Positions 52,890-61,364 of a DNA stretch of 64,000 bases are shown piece by piece. The position numbers and the translations under genes are program-made. Source of the DNA: AP-15 sp963788085. GTDB taxonomy: Bacteria > Pseudomonadota > Alphaproteobacteria > ATCC43930 > CGMCC-115725. Below the pieces are notes generated by a model. The model was not told the origin of the DNA and did no database searches. It worked only from the letters and a program-made list of their open reading frames with translations. The DNA lies in the NCBI GenBank assembly GCA_963788085.1, contig CAWBFS010000015.1, forward strand, positions 62,001 through 126,000. The letters run 5' to 3'. Position 1 is the stretch's first letter. Every line of letters starts with the position of its first letter.

Positions 52890-53968
52890 AACCAGCGTCG
52901 TTATCAGCGCCCAAATTGACGGTCTCCGATCCGGAATGGAGGCTGCATCGAATTCTGTTCAGGCGGCGACCGATGCGATGCGCGCTCAACTTGCCGGGCT
53001 CGGCGACATTGCCCAGCAAGCCCAGTCGCAGCTTAACGCCGCTACCGGCCAAATCGGAACCGGCATCGGTGCGCTGCAGAGCAAAGCGGCCGACCTCGCG
53101 GGGTCGATAGGCGCGGGCATGACGCCGAGTAGCGGGCTCGGAGATGCCTCCAGCGTTGTCCAGGCCAGTCCCGCGTCCGGCAACGGAAACGATGCTGCCG
53201 CTGATGAAAAGCTGTGGGGACGAAGAGCTGCTCGCTTACCAGAAGTTCCAGAGCGACAAGGAGAAGCTCGATCTTCAGGGAGCGCAGACCAGCCAAAGAA
53301 CCTGGCAGAGCGTGATGCAGCCGATCCAGCGGGCCTTCGATACCTCGATCACCGGCATGATATTGGGTACGACGACTTTGCAGAAGGCAGTGGCGAATAT
53401 CGGGCAATCGATACTTGCCGAATTCGTCAATCTGGGCGTCAAGATGGCGACGAACTGGATTGCCAGTGAGCTCGCCATGACGACCGCGACCGAGGCCGGC
53501 GCTGCGGCCCGCACTGCGGCCGAGGGCGAGGGAGTGGCGGCCGGGCTGGCGGTGAAGGCGGTAAATGCGGTCAAGAGCATCATGACTGATTCAGCGCAGG
53601 CGTTCTCGGGCATTTTTGCATTCCTTGCTCCGATAATGGGGCCGGCTGCGGCTGGGCCGGCTGCGGCCGGAGAAGCCACCGTAATGGCAGCCGCCGGCGG
53701 GATTGCCTCTGCGGCGGGGGGCTGGATGGTTCCGTCTGATCAGCTCGCTATGGTGCACCAAAACGAAATGATCCTGCCGGCGAATATCAGCCAAGGCCTT
53801 CAGAACATGATCTCCGCAAATGGCGGAGCTGGGGCTGGTGCGGTCGTGGTCAACGTTTCGGCGATCGACAGTCAGGACGTGAAGCGGTTTTTCCAGAGCA
53901 ATGGCAGCCTTCTCGTCAATGCGCTTAACAAGGCAATGCGCAACGGTTCGATGCTGCGGACGGCGTGA
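52873..53968 (+). CDS. Short tail tape-measure protein (apparent +1 frameshift near 53205)
   Basis: Frame 1 from ATG 52873 gives ETSVVISAQIDGLRSGMEAA and a Gln/Ala-rich coiled region; after about 53205 coding continues in frame 2 with EELLAYQKFQSDKEKLDLQ, the hydrophobic GPAAAGPAAAGEATVMAAAG and the conserved C-terminal MVPSDQLAMVHQNEMILPAN. Joined length is ~365 residues, implying a short tail of roughly 50 nm if the usual 1.5 angstrom per residue holds. The final stop overlaps the DUF2460 start. Confidence 0.8.
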
Positions 53969-54588
53969 TGGCTCTGATTTTTCCGTCGTTGCCCGGGCTT
54001 GCCTGGAGCGTCACCAAGACGCCGACCTTTCAGACGCGTATCCAGCGCGCGGTATCCGGGCGCGAATTGCGGGCGCTCGACTATCCTTACCCGTTGTGGC
54101 AATTTGCACTGGTCTACGACTTCCTGCGCGACAATCCGGCAGCTGGCTACGACGAGCTGCGGACCCTGCTCGGATTCTTCATGCTCTGCCAGGGAGCATT
54201 CGGCACATTCCTGTTTCAAGATCCCAGCGACTGGCAAGTCGCCGGGCAGCAGATCGGCATCGGGGATGCGAGCACGCCCGCCTTCCAGCTTCAGCGTACA
54301 ATGGGCGCGGCCCTGCCTGGCGGCGGCTTCTTGGAACCGATCGTCGCGCCGAACGTCGTACGCGCGATCTACTTCAACGGGATTACGCAGGATCCGTCGA
54401 CCTACAGTGTCGACCCGACCACCGGGTTGGTGACATTCGGAACTGCTCCCAGTAGCGAGCTGATCATCACCGCCGATTTCACTTATTACTTCCGCTGTAG
54501 ATTCATCGACGACAAATATGATTTCGAGAATTTCATGTATCGGCTGTGGCAGTTGAAGAAATTGACCTTTATATCGGTGCGGTCATGA
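53968..54588 (+). CDS. DUF2460 (TIGR02217) distal tail protein, RcGTA gp12-like
   Basis: 206 residues. FPSLPGLAWSVTKTPTFQTR, YPYPLWQFALVYDFLRD, GFFMLCQGAFGTFLFQDPSD and the end FIDDKYDFENFMYRLWQLKK are characteristic. This is the distal tail protein that connects the tube to the hub in RcGTA-type particles. ATG at 53968 overlaps the tape-measure stop; its own stop overlaps the next ATG. Confidence 0.92.
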   Translation: MALIFPSLPGLAWSVTKTPTFQTRIQRAVSGRELRALDYPYPLWQFALVYDFLRDNPAAGYDELRTLLGFFMLCQGAFGTFLFQDPSDWQVAGQQIGIGDASTPAFQLQRTMGAALPGGGFLEPIVAPNVVRAIYFNGITQDPSTYSVDPTTGLVTFGTAPSSELIITADFTYYFRCRFIDDKYDFENFMYRLWQLKKLTFISVRS

Positions 54589-55439
54589 AAGCGGCCAGCC
54601 CCGCCCTGATCGCGCTCCTCTCGAGCGCCAACCAGTTTATCATGGCGGACCTCTACACGATCACTCTGGTAGGCGGGTCGGTACTGCGCTATTCGGCAGC
54701 GTCGACTGCGATCTTCGCGAATGGCTACACCTTTGCGCTCGGCCCTAAATTCGAGCGCTCCAAAACCAAGATCGTCATCGGCACCCAGGTCGACGAACTC
54801 GAAGTCAGAATCTATACCGACCCCACAGATCTGATCGGCGAGGTGCCGTTTCTGCAAGCGGCCTGGCAGGGACAACTCGACGGCGCGCTCCTGCAGCTCG
54901 AACGAGCGTTCATGCCGACCTACGGCGACACGAGCCCGGGCACCGTGGTGCTCTTCGCCGGCCGCATTTCGGATATTGACTGTACCCGTACCGGCATCGA
55001 CCTCAAATGCCGCTCCCATCTCGAGCTTCTGAATATCCAGATGCCGCGCCGGCTGTGGCAGTCATCTTGCACTCACACCTTCGGCGACGCGATGTGCCAG
55101 TTCGACCGGTCCAGCATGCAGATAACGTTTGCGGCCGGGCCCGGCTCTACGCAGGCGCAAATCGTGACCGCAGTCAGCCCGACCCCAGCGAACCTCTACG
55201 TTCAAGGGACGATCATCGGCGTGACCGGAGCCAATACCGGGTCGAGGCGCACCGTTGCGAACATGGGTTCCGGCGGGGTTTCCGTGAAGCTTCCATTTCT
55301 CTCGTCGGTTGTGACCGGCGACCAATTCCAGCTGCTGCCCGGCTGTGACCGTACGCTGGCGACCTGCACCAACGTGTTCAATAACGCCACCCACTTCGGG
55401 GGCTTTCCCTTCATCCCGACGCCGGAGACGGCGGTATGA
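54585..55439 (+). CDS. DUF2163 (TIGR02218/BR0599) tail hub protein, RcGTA gp13-like
   Basis: 284 residues from ATG 54585. Conserved pieces are QFIMADLYTITLVGGSVLRY, VDELEVRIYTDPTDLIGEVP, and the Cys-containing C-terminal domain (RRLWQSSCTHTFGDAMCQFD, LLPGCDRTLATCTNVFNN), whose cysteines bind an iron-sulfur cluster in RcGTA gp13. All four Cys of the cluster motif appear present. Overlaps the NlpC/P60 gene by 4 bases. Confidence 0.92.
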   Translation: MKAASPALIALLSSANQFIMADLYTITLVGGSVLRYSAASTAIFANGYTFALGPKFERSKTKIVIGTQVDELEVRIYTDPTDLIGEVPFLQAAWQGQLDGALLQLERAFMPTYGDTSPGTVVLFAGRISDIDCTRTGIDLKCRSHLELLNIQMPRRLWQSSCTHTFGDAMCQFDRSSMQITFAAGPGSTQAQIVTAVSPTPANLYVQGTIIGVTGANTGSRRTVANMGSGGVSVKLPFLSSVVTGDQFQLLPGCDRTLATCTNVFNNATHFGGFPFIPTPETAV

Positions 55440-55867
55440 ACCCGAGGTCAATGGTTCTGGCCGAGGCGCAAACCTGGCTCCGCACACCCTATCATCATAT
55501 GGGCCGGGTCAAGGGCGGCGGCACCGATTGCTTGATGCTGCTTGCCGAAGTGTACCGAAATGCGGGGGTGATCTCGCATATCGACGTGCCGTTCTATCCG
55601 CCTGACTGGCACCTGCATCGCGACGCCGAGCGATACCTCGAGGGGCTTGTGCATTACGCACGGGAGATAGAGCCTCCGCCTCGGGAAGGCGATATCGCAG
55701 TGTTCAAATTCGGGCGTTGCTTCTCACACGGAGCTGTCGTTGTCTCCTGGCCGAGGGTCATCCACGCATGGTGGGATGCCGGCGTCGTCTGCGGTGCTGC
55801 CGACCAGCCGCCGCTCAGCGGCCGCCCGGTCCGATTTTTCGACCCTTTTCCCATTCTCGAACTCTGA
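55436..55867 (+). CDS. NlpC/P60 cell-wall peptidase of the tail tip, RcGTA gp14-like
   Basis: 143 residues (TIGR02219 type). The catalytic Cys32 lies in GGGTDCLMLLAEVYRN and the His98 in GRCFSHGAVVVSW, with RTPYHHMGRVKGG before them. In RcGTA this enzyme cuts peptidoglycan cross-links during DNA delivery. It lies between the two hub genes as in other GTAs. Confidence 0.93.
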   Translation: MNPRSMVLAEAQTWLRTPYHHMGRVKGGGTDCLMLLAEVYRNAGVISHIDVPFYPPDWHLHRDAERYLEGLVHYAREIEPPPREGDIAVFKFGRCFSHGAVVVSWPRVIHAWWDAGVVCGAADQPPLSGRPVRFFDPFPILEL

Positions 55868-55876
55868 AAAACGAAC

Positions 55877-58235
55877 ATGGGCGGCATCGTCGGCGGCGGG
55901 TCTAATGCCAAGCAGCAAAAGGCGGTCGGCTCGCTGCAATTCCAGACCTCGCAACAGGGCGGGGTTATCCCGCTCGTCTACGGTACAACCCGCGTCTCGC
56001 CAAATCTCATCGACTACGATGATTTCAAGGCGGCGCCGTCATCGCAACAAAGCGGTGTAGGAAAAGGTGGCGGCGGCGGTAAAGGAGGCGGACAGCAATA
56101 TAAATATAGTGCCTCGGTTATCATGGGAGTGTGCCAAGGGCCGATTTCCGGCATCGGCACGGTGTGGTGGGACAAAAATGTCGGAATGCTGTCCTCGTTG
56201 CCGGCCGCGCTTTACCTCGGAAGCGATGGACAGGCGGCAGATCCGTATTGGGAAACACATCATGCCGATAAGGCCCTCGGCTATTCCGGAACCGCAACTA
56301 TCGTGGCCAACAATTTCGCGATGGGTAACACTGCCACCCTTCCGAATTTCTCCTTCGAGGTGGAGGGCTTACTGTCGCTGAGTGGGACCAACGGGTTCGA
56401 TGCAAATCCCGCTGCTATCGTCGCCGATTTCCTCACCAATCCCCGTTACGGAGCCGGCTTCCCGGCGACTAGTCTGGGTGACCTCGGTCTCTATTCAACG
56501 TATTGCCAGGCCCTCGGCCTAGTGTTGTCGCCAATGCTCGACACTCAGCAAGAAGCGCAACAACACCTCGCAGACATCATCAAGATCACCAACAGTGCCA
56601 TTGTGTGGTCGGGTGGACTGTTGAAGATTATCCCCTATGGCGATCAGCCCGTCACCGGCAATGGTGCGGCCTTCACGCCAGATACGACCCCGCTGTACAG
56701 CCTCGGCGAGGATGATTTCATCGTCCAGGAATCGAGTGTCGGGACAAATTCCGGGGTTGCACCGGGCGGGCCGGCGCTGCGATCGGGTTCAGGGCCGATC
56801 ACCGGCGGTTTCGGCGATGATCCAGTCCATATTACACGGTCGACTCCAGCCGACGCCTCCAATTCGATCCAACTTGAGTGCCTCGACCGATCGAATAACT
56901 ACAACACTGCGATTGTCGAGGCCTTCGACCAAAGGGCAATCGACCTTTATGGCATACGCCGCGACAGCTCGCTCAAGGCTCGGGCCATCGTCGATCCGCT
57001 TAACGTCGGCCCAATAGTCGCCCAACTTCTATTGCAGCGGGCGTTGCTATTTCGCAACACCTATACCTTCAAGCTCGGATGGAAATACTGTCTGCTCGAG
57101 CCGATGGACCTCGTTGAGATCAATGACCTCCGGCTCGGTGCTTCGGCGTTGGTTGTACCGGGTAACTGCAGTGGAGGAGGATGACGAGGGCACCCTGTCG
57201 ATCACGGCAGAAGATTTCTTTGGCGGTTACTCGACGGCGACGCTGTATCCCAGTCAATTGAATTCCGGCTACGTCCCGAATTGGAACTCGCCTCCAGGAG
57301 ATATCAACGCGCCGATCATTTTCGAGCCTCCTGCCGCGCTGCTGACAGGCAGTCTCGAGATCTGGGTTGCGCTTTCGGGCGGCGCAAATTGGGGCGGAGC
57401 CCAGGTCTGGATCTCCAGCGATGGCAACTCCTATGCCTTCGCCGGGACTGTGAACTCCTTGGCGGTGCAAGGGATATTAACGGCTGATCTGCCGCCGCAT
57501 TCCTCACCCGATGCCACCAACACCCTCTCAGTAGATTTAACCGAAAGCCAGGGTCAGCTTGCCTCGGTCTCGACCACCGACGCCGCCAATCTCGTCACTC
57601 TTTGCTACGTCGGTGGCGAGCTTCTCGCATACCAAACTGCGACGCTCACCGCGGCCAGTAAGTACGCGCTGACCACACTTTATCGCGGCGCTTACGGTAG
57701 CACGATCGCCGATCACCCGGCGGGAACCTTATTCGCAAGGCTCGACGGATCCATCGGCCGTTTCTCGTATCCAAATACCCTCATCGGCCAAACGATCTAT
57801 TTAAAATTCGCGTCGATGAATATCGTGGGCGGCGGATTACAGAGCTTAAACTCACTTCCGGTATACACATACGTCGTCAAAGGAACCGGACAGGCCTCTT
57901 CGATAATCGTGAACGGCTCGTCCAGTGGTAGGCCGACGGCTAACCTCGTACTCCAAAGTTTTATATTCGCCGCCGCGGCAACTGTGCCGGCCGGACTTCC
58001 CGGCAGCCGCGGCACCGCTGCGACAGCTGCAACCACGTCTACGACATTCAGCATTCAGAAGAACGGCTCGAACGTCGGGACTATAGTTTTCGCCCCCTCG
58101 GCTGCCACGGCCACATTCACGATGAACTCAGCGACTTTATTCAATGCCGGCGACGTGCTGAGCTTGGTCGCGCCTTCCGCGCCCGACGCGACGCTGGCAA
58201 ATCTCGCATGGACCATCATGGGAATTATGCAATGA
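55877..58235 (+). CDS. Tail-tip hub / host-specificity protein, RcGTA gp15-like but short (+1 frameshift near 57158)
   Basis: Frame 2 from ATG 55877 (GGIVGGGSNAKQQKAVGSLQ, GGVIPLVYGTTRVSPNLIDY, GVCQGPISGIGTVWWDKN, YLEPMDLVEI-like LLEPMDLVEINDLRLG) ends at 57184; frame 3 continues from about 57158 (YRVTAVEEDDEGTLSITAED). It reaches the typical phage C-terminus with SIQKNGSNVGTIVFAPSAA. Joined length ~785 residues, against about 1,300 for RcGTA gp15; the TIM-barrel part of gp15 is absent. One surplus base explains the break. Confidence 0.85.
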
Positions 58236-58429
58236 AGCTCGAATCCTGGCACAGCACCGAAGACAAACGGCGTTGGAAAATCGTACGTACCGACGACTAT
58301 ACCGACGTGGCGGGGGAGATCATCACGGCTGACGAGGCAACGGGTGAATGCTGCATTCAAGTCGGCGGCGAAACCAAAACGCTGAGCTTCGGGCCTCGCG
58401 GGATCCGGATCGTCGGTAGACGGAGGTGA
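58232..58429 (+). CDS. Small protein behind the tail hub
   Basis: 65 residues, ATG 58232 overlapping the hub stop (ATGA). Starts MKLESWHSTEDKRRWKIVRT and ends GPRGIRIVGRRR; a compact beta-type domain is likely. No family recognised. It lies at the junction of tail and lysis modules. Confidence 0.65.
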   Translation: MKLESWHSTEDKRRWKIVRTDDYTDVAGEIITADEATGECCIQVGGETKTLSFGPRGIRIVGRRR

Positions 58430-58740
58430 GCGAAGTTCATAGGGAAATAGTCGACCGAGTCGATGTGCTGGATCGCTTGTACGATCAGTTCAGCGATCAC
58501 GATAAGCTCGATCAGGCACGATTCTCTGAGATCAGGGATCGCCTTGCACGCATCGATCTCGCGCTATTCGGCGACGGCAATGGCCGTAAAGGAATAGTCG
58601 CGCACGTCGAGAGCCTTGTGGAAATTACGCGCGTGGGCCGCTCGACGTTCCGCGTCTTTATTTGGTTCGGCGCCGCGGTAGTCGCTATCGCCACAGCCTC
58701 CTGGCAATTTAAGCAAGCCATTACGGGGTTACTCCATTGA
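58426..58740 (+). CDS. Membrane-anchored XhlA/holin-like protein
   Basis: 104 residues from a GTG at 58426. A charged, coiled-coil N-terminus (REIVDRVDVLDRLYDQFSD, ARFSEIRDRLARIDLAL) is followed by one membrane helix near the C-terminus (FIWFGAAVVAIATASW). This is the layout of XhlA-type proteins, which act with holins, and it is directly followed by the endolysin gene. No second holin gene is seen. Confidence 0.65.
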   Translation: MSEVHREIVDRVDVLDRLYDQFSDHDKLDQARFSEIRDRLARIDLALFGDGNGRKGIVAHVESLVEITRVGRSTFRVFIWFGAAVVAIATASWQFKQAITGLLH

Positions 58741-59378
58741 CGAAGGCATATTTACCGCCCGTCATGGCGGACGTTATCATTGACCTTTCGCACTACCAGA
58801 CCGTCAGTCAAGATTTCTCGGCTGCCGTAGCGTCTGGTGTAGCCGCAGTCGTTCTGAAGGCGTCGCAAGGAACGGGATTTATTGACCCGACATTCCTTCC
58901 GCGCGCGGAAGAAGCTCAAGCATCTGGGCTGTTGGTTGGCGCGTACCATTTCCTCGACGGAAGCAACCCATCGCAGCAGATGGCGCATTTCCTTTCCGTG
59001 GCGCACGATGAGGCGGGGTTGAATTGGTTAGCGATCGATTGGGAACCGTACCCAGCGTCGCCGGCAAGCGTGATGGGCGCTGCGCAGGCCGTTGCTACCG
59101 TCCACACCGCAACCGGCAAATGGCCTGTCCTTTATACAGGCCGATACATGCTATCGTCACCGAGCGCGGTTCTTTCGAATTGCCCGCTCTGGCTTCCAGA
59201 ATATGGCACTAATCCGGTTTGTCCGCCAGGCTGGTCAAAATGGACGCTATGGCAGCACACCGACGGAAACGTCGGTTCTGATGTGGTGCCGGTCGCAGGG
59301 ATCGGCCGATGTGACCGCAGCCGATTCGCCGGCACGATCGCTGATCTTGTCACTTGGTGGAGACAACCACAGCTTTGA
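58737..59378 (+). CDS. GH25 lysozyme, endolysin
   Basis: 213 residues, glycoside hydrolase family 25. Catalytic acids lie in VIIDLSHYQ and LNWLAIDWEPYP; GLLVGAYHFLDGSNPSQQM, GKWPVLYTGRYML and WTLWQHTDG are family blocks. A TTG at 58737 overlaps the preceding stop; the ATG at 58764 is the alternative start, and homology begins there. No signal peptide, so it needs a holin-type partner to reach the wall. Confidence 0.92.
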   Translation: MTKAYLPPVMADVIIDLSHYQTVSQDFSAAVASGVAAVVLKASQGTGFIDPTFLPRAEEAQASGLLVGAYHFLDGSNPSQQMAHFLSVAHDEAGLNWLAIDWEPYPASPASVMGAAQAVATVHTATGKWPVLYTGRYMLSSPSAVLSNCPLWLPEYGTNPVCPPGWSKWTLWQHTDGNVGSDVVPVAGIGRCDRSRFAGTIADLVTWWRQPQL

Positions 59379-59478
59379 TATTACCCGGCCGGGCTTGCGA
59401 CTGGAATCTCAATCGAGAGGAAATTACGGTGCCGATCGACCGTGCAGGGGTTATAGATCGCGATAGAGATTTACAGAC

Positions 59479-59715
59479 ATGTGGATATTTTCGAAGCCGG
59501 GGACCCACGCTGCGGCGATTGTCGGGGTTCTGGTGTTGACCGGCTGCAGCGTCGCGCGAGATACCTCCTGCAAATGTCCCAAACCGGTCACCTACGACGA
59601 GGCGACACTCAAAGAAATCTCACAGGCCTTGCGTGCTTTGCCGTCCGACAACGTCCTTCATCGCGCTATGGAGGATTACGAGAACGAGCGCGACGACCTC
59701 CGCTTCTGTCCGTAA
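59479..59715 (+). CDS. Small lipoprotein, possible outer spanin
   Basis: 78 residues with a lipoprotein signal (AAAIVGVLVLTGCSVAR; lipobox LTGC, Cys near residue 23) followed by SCKCPKPVTYDEATLKEISQ and a short helical tail. Its place right behind the endolysin suggests an o-spanin or unimolecular spanin for outer-membrane disruption, but it lacks the proline-rich region of Rz1 and no inner-membrane partner is seen. A weak frame starting at GTG 59430 (GAGAGGAAA upstream) overlaps it and is probably not a gene. Confidence 0.6.
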   Translation: MWIFSKPGTHAAAIVGVLVLTGCSVARDTSCKCPKPVTYDEATLKEISQALRALPSDNVLHRAMEDYENERDDLRFCP

Positions 59716-59873
59716 CAGCGATTTTCCGGGCCTCGAGGTGTCGTAGACCAGTTTCTACAACCATGCGAGTGTCGGGCGCCGACCCGCGCAGCAAATCGTC
59801 GCGCTATAGCATACCGCTCGCCAAATAAGGTTTGCAGGCCTAAAAGGGACCATTCATCTGCGCCCGAGACGCT

Positions 59874-61103
59874 ATGCCCGAGGATTTCTACCGTATCAAG
59901 CGCCTTCCCCCCTACGTTTTCAGCGAGGTCAATGCGCTAAAGGCCCAAGCGCGAGCGGCCGGGCGGGACGTCATTGATCTGGGCATGGGAAATCCCGACG
60001 GCCCGACCCCGTCTCATATCGTGGCCAAGCTCGTCGAAGCGGCCCAGAATCCCAAGACCCACGGATATTCGGTGTCGCGCGGCATTGCGGGGCTGCGACG
60101 CGCTTGCGCGGGCTATTACGCGCGGCGCTTCGGGGTCGATCTCGATCCCGAGCGCGAGGTAATCGTCACGCTCGGATCGAAGGAGGGCCTCGCCAATTTG
60201 GCGCAGGCGATCACCGCACCGGGCGATATCGTCCTTGTCCCAAACCCTTGCTATCCGATCCACGCCTTTGGCTTCATCATGGCTGGTGCCTCAATACGCC
60301 ATGTTCCGGTCGGTCCCGAATTCGATTTTCTCGGCGAGCTAAAAAAGGCGGTGCGGCACAGCGTGCCGGCGCCGCTTGCGATCGTTCTCAACTTTCCGGC
60401 CAATCCGACGGCACAGACCGTCGACCTCGGTTTCTATGAAGAGATCGTCGCGTTCTGCCGGCGCCACGACATTGTCGTGCTGTCCGACATCGCCTACGCC
60501 GAGATCTATTTCGACAGTAAGCCGCCGCCCTCGATCCTTGAGGTGCCGGGCGCCCGGGATGTCGCGGTAGAGTTTTCTTCGTTGAGCAAGACCTATTCGA
60601 TGGCTGGGTGGCGCATCGGGTTCGCAGTTGGCAATGCGCGATTGATCACCGCGTTGACGCGGGTCAAGTCTTATCTCGACTACGGCGCGTTCACACCCAT
60701 TCAGGTCGCGGCGACTGCCGCACTCAACGGTCCGCAGGACTGTATTAGTGAAATCCGCGAGCGTTATCGGGCGCGCCGCGATGTCTTCATCGATGGGCTG
60801 CACCAAGCCGGGTGGGAAGTACCGACACCCGACGCGACGATGTTCGCTTGGGCGCCGATCCCGCCCGCCTTCCGCGCGATCGGCAGCCTCGCGTTCTCCA
60901 AGCTGCTGCTCGAACAGGCCAATGTGGCGGTGTCGCCGGGCATCGGCTTTGGCGAATATGGCGAGGGGTTTGTCCGTATCGCCCTGGTCGAGAACCGGCA
61001 ACGGCTGCGTCAGGCGGCACGCAACATCAAATCCTTCCTCTCTGGCCGCAACGATTTGCTCAAGCGCTCCCGCGACCGAGATTTTGCGGCGGCTTCGGGC
61101 TAA
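59874..61103 (+). CDS. Class I/II aminotransferase, AlaC / LL-DAP aminotransferase-like
   Basis: 409 residues, PLP-dependent. IDLGMGNPDGPTPSHIVAK, VIVTLGSKEGLANLAQAI, NFPANPTAQTVD and the PLP lysine in SSLSKTYSMAGWRIGFAVG (Lys near residue 240) are intact. Relatives make alanine from pyruvate or act in lysine or methionine metabolism; many alphaproteobacteria carry it before a homoserine dehydrogenase gene, which is not the case here. It is the first chromosomal gene behind the virion cluster. Confidence 0.9.
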   Translation: MPEDFYRIKRLPPYVFSEVNALKAQARAAGRDVIDLGMGNPDGPTPSHIVAKLVEAAQNPKTHGYSVSRGIAGLRRACAGYYARRFGVDLDPEREVIVTLGSKEGLANLAQAITAPGDIVLVPNPCYPIHAFGFIMAGASIRHVPVGPEFDFLGELKKAVRHSVPAPLAIVLNFPANPTAQTVDLGFYEEIVAFCRRHDIVVLSDIAYAEIYFDSKPPPSILEVPGARDVAVEFSSLSKTYSMAGWRIGFAVGNARLITALTRVKSYLDYGAFTPIQVAATAALNGPQDCISEIRERYRARRDVFIDGLHQAGWEVPTPDATMFAWAPIPPAFRAIGSLAFSKLLLEQANVAVSPGIGFGEYGEGFVRIALVENRQRLRQAARNIKSFLSGRNDLLKRSRDRDFAAASG

Positions 61104-61205
61104 CGGCATAGCCACGGAATTTCTCAAACGAGCGGGGGACCGTTTCCGAGGTTTGACTCCACCCAGGCTGCTCCCTATGTTCCGACCCTTACCAGGGCTA
61201 CGGAT

Positions 61206-61331
61206 ATGAAGATCGTCAATTCACTCAAGACATTAAAGAAGCGGGACAAGAGCTGCCGCATCGTGCGCCGCAAGGGGCGAGTTTACGTCATCAACAAGGC
61301 CAATCCGCGGTATAAGGCGCGCCAGGGCTGA
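61206..61331 (+). CDS. rpmJ: Ribosomal protein L36, zinc-less type
   Basis: 41 residues from ATG 61206: MKIVNSLKTLKKRDKSCRIV and then a tail ending NPRYKARQG. It belongs to the cysteine-poor L36 form, with one Cys instead of the zinc-binding Cys3-His set, which is usual in alphaproteobacteria. L36 is a late-assembling protein of the 50S subunit. Free-standing, 34 bases before glcD. Confidence 0.93.
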   Translation: MKIVNSLKTLKKRDKSCRIVRRKGRVYVINKANPRYKARQG

Positions 61332-61364
61332 GCAAGTTATGCTCTCGGCGTTACGGCTCCGCTG

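Larger units (their letters stand above)
33079..59715. mobile_element. Integrase-less prophage or gene-transfer-agent-like cluster
   Basis: About 26.6 kb of virion genes bounded by a leftward S24-type repressor and a lysis cassette. The order TerL, portal, protease, capsid, gp6-like connector, gp10-like neck protein, tail terminator, tail tube, chaperone, tape measure, DUF2460, DUF2163, NlpC/P60, hub matches RcGTA. No integrase, excisionase, replication gene, tRNA or flanking direct repeat was seen, and the size is well below a typical complete lambda-like genome. Extra material compared with RcGTA includes two fibre-type genes and several unknown proteins between TerL and protease. Either a domesticated GTA-like element or a prophage that lost its left arm. 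Confidence 0.85.

Noticed and set aside
59430..59539. Short frame with a good ribosome site before the lipoprotein gene
   Set aside because: No membrane segment or family features, and it overlaps the better supported lipoprotein in another frame.
33012..59873. Attachment sites or flanking direct repeats of the virion cluster
   Set aside because: Comparing the sequences at both borders by eye showed no shared stretch, and no tRNA gene is adjacent. A repeat further outside cannot be excluded.
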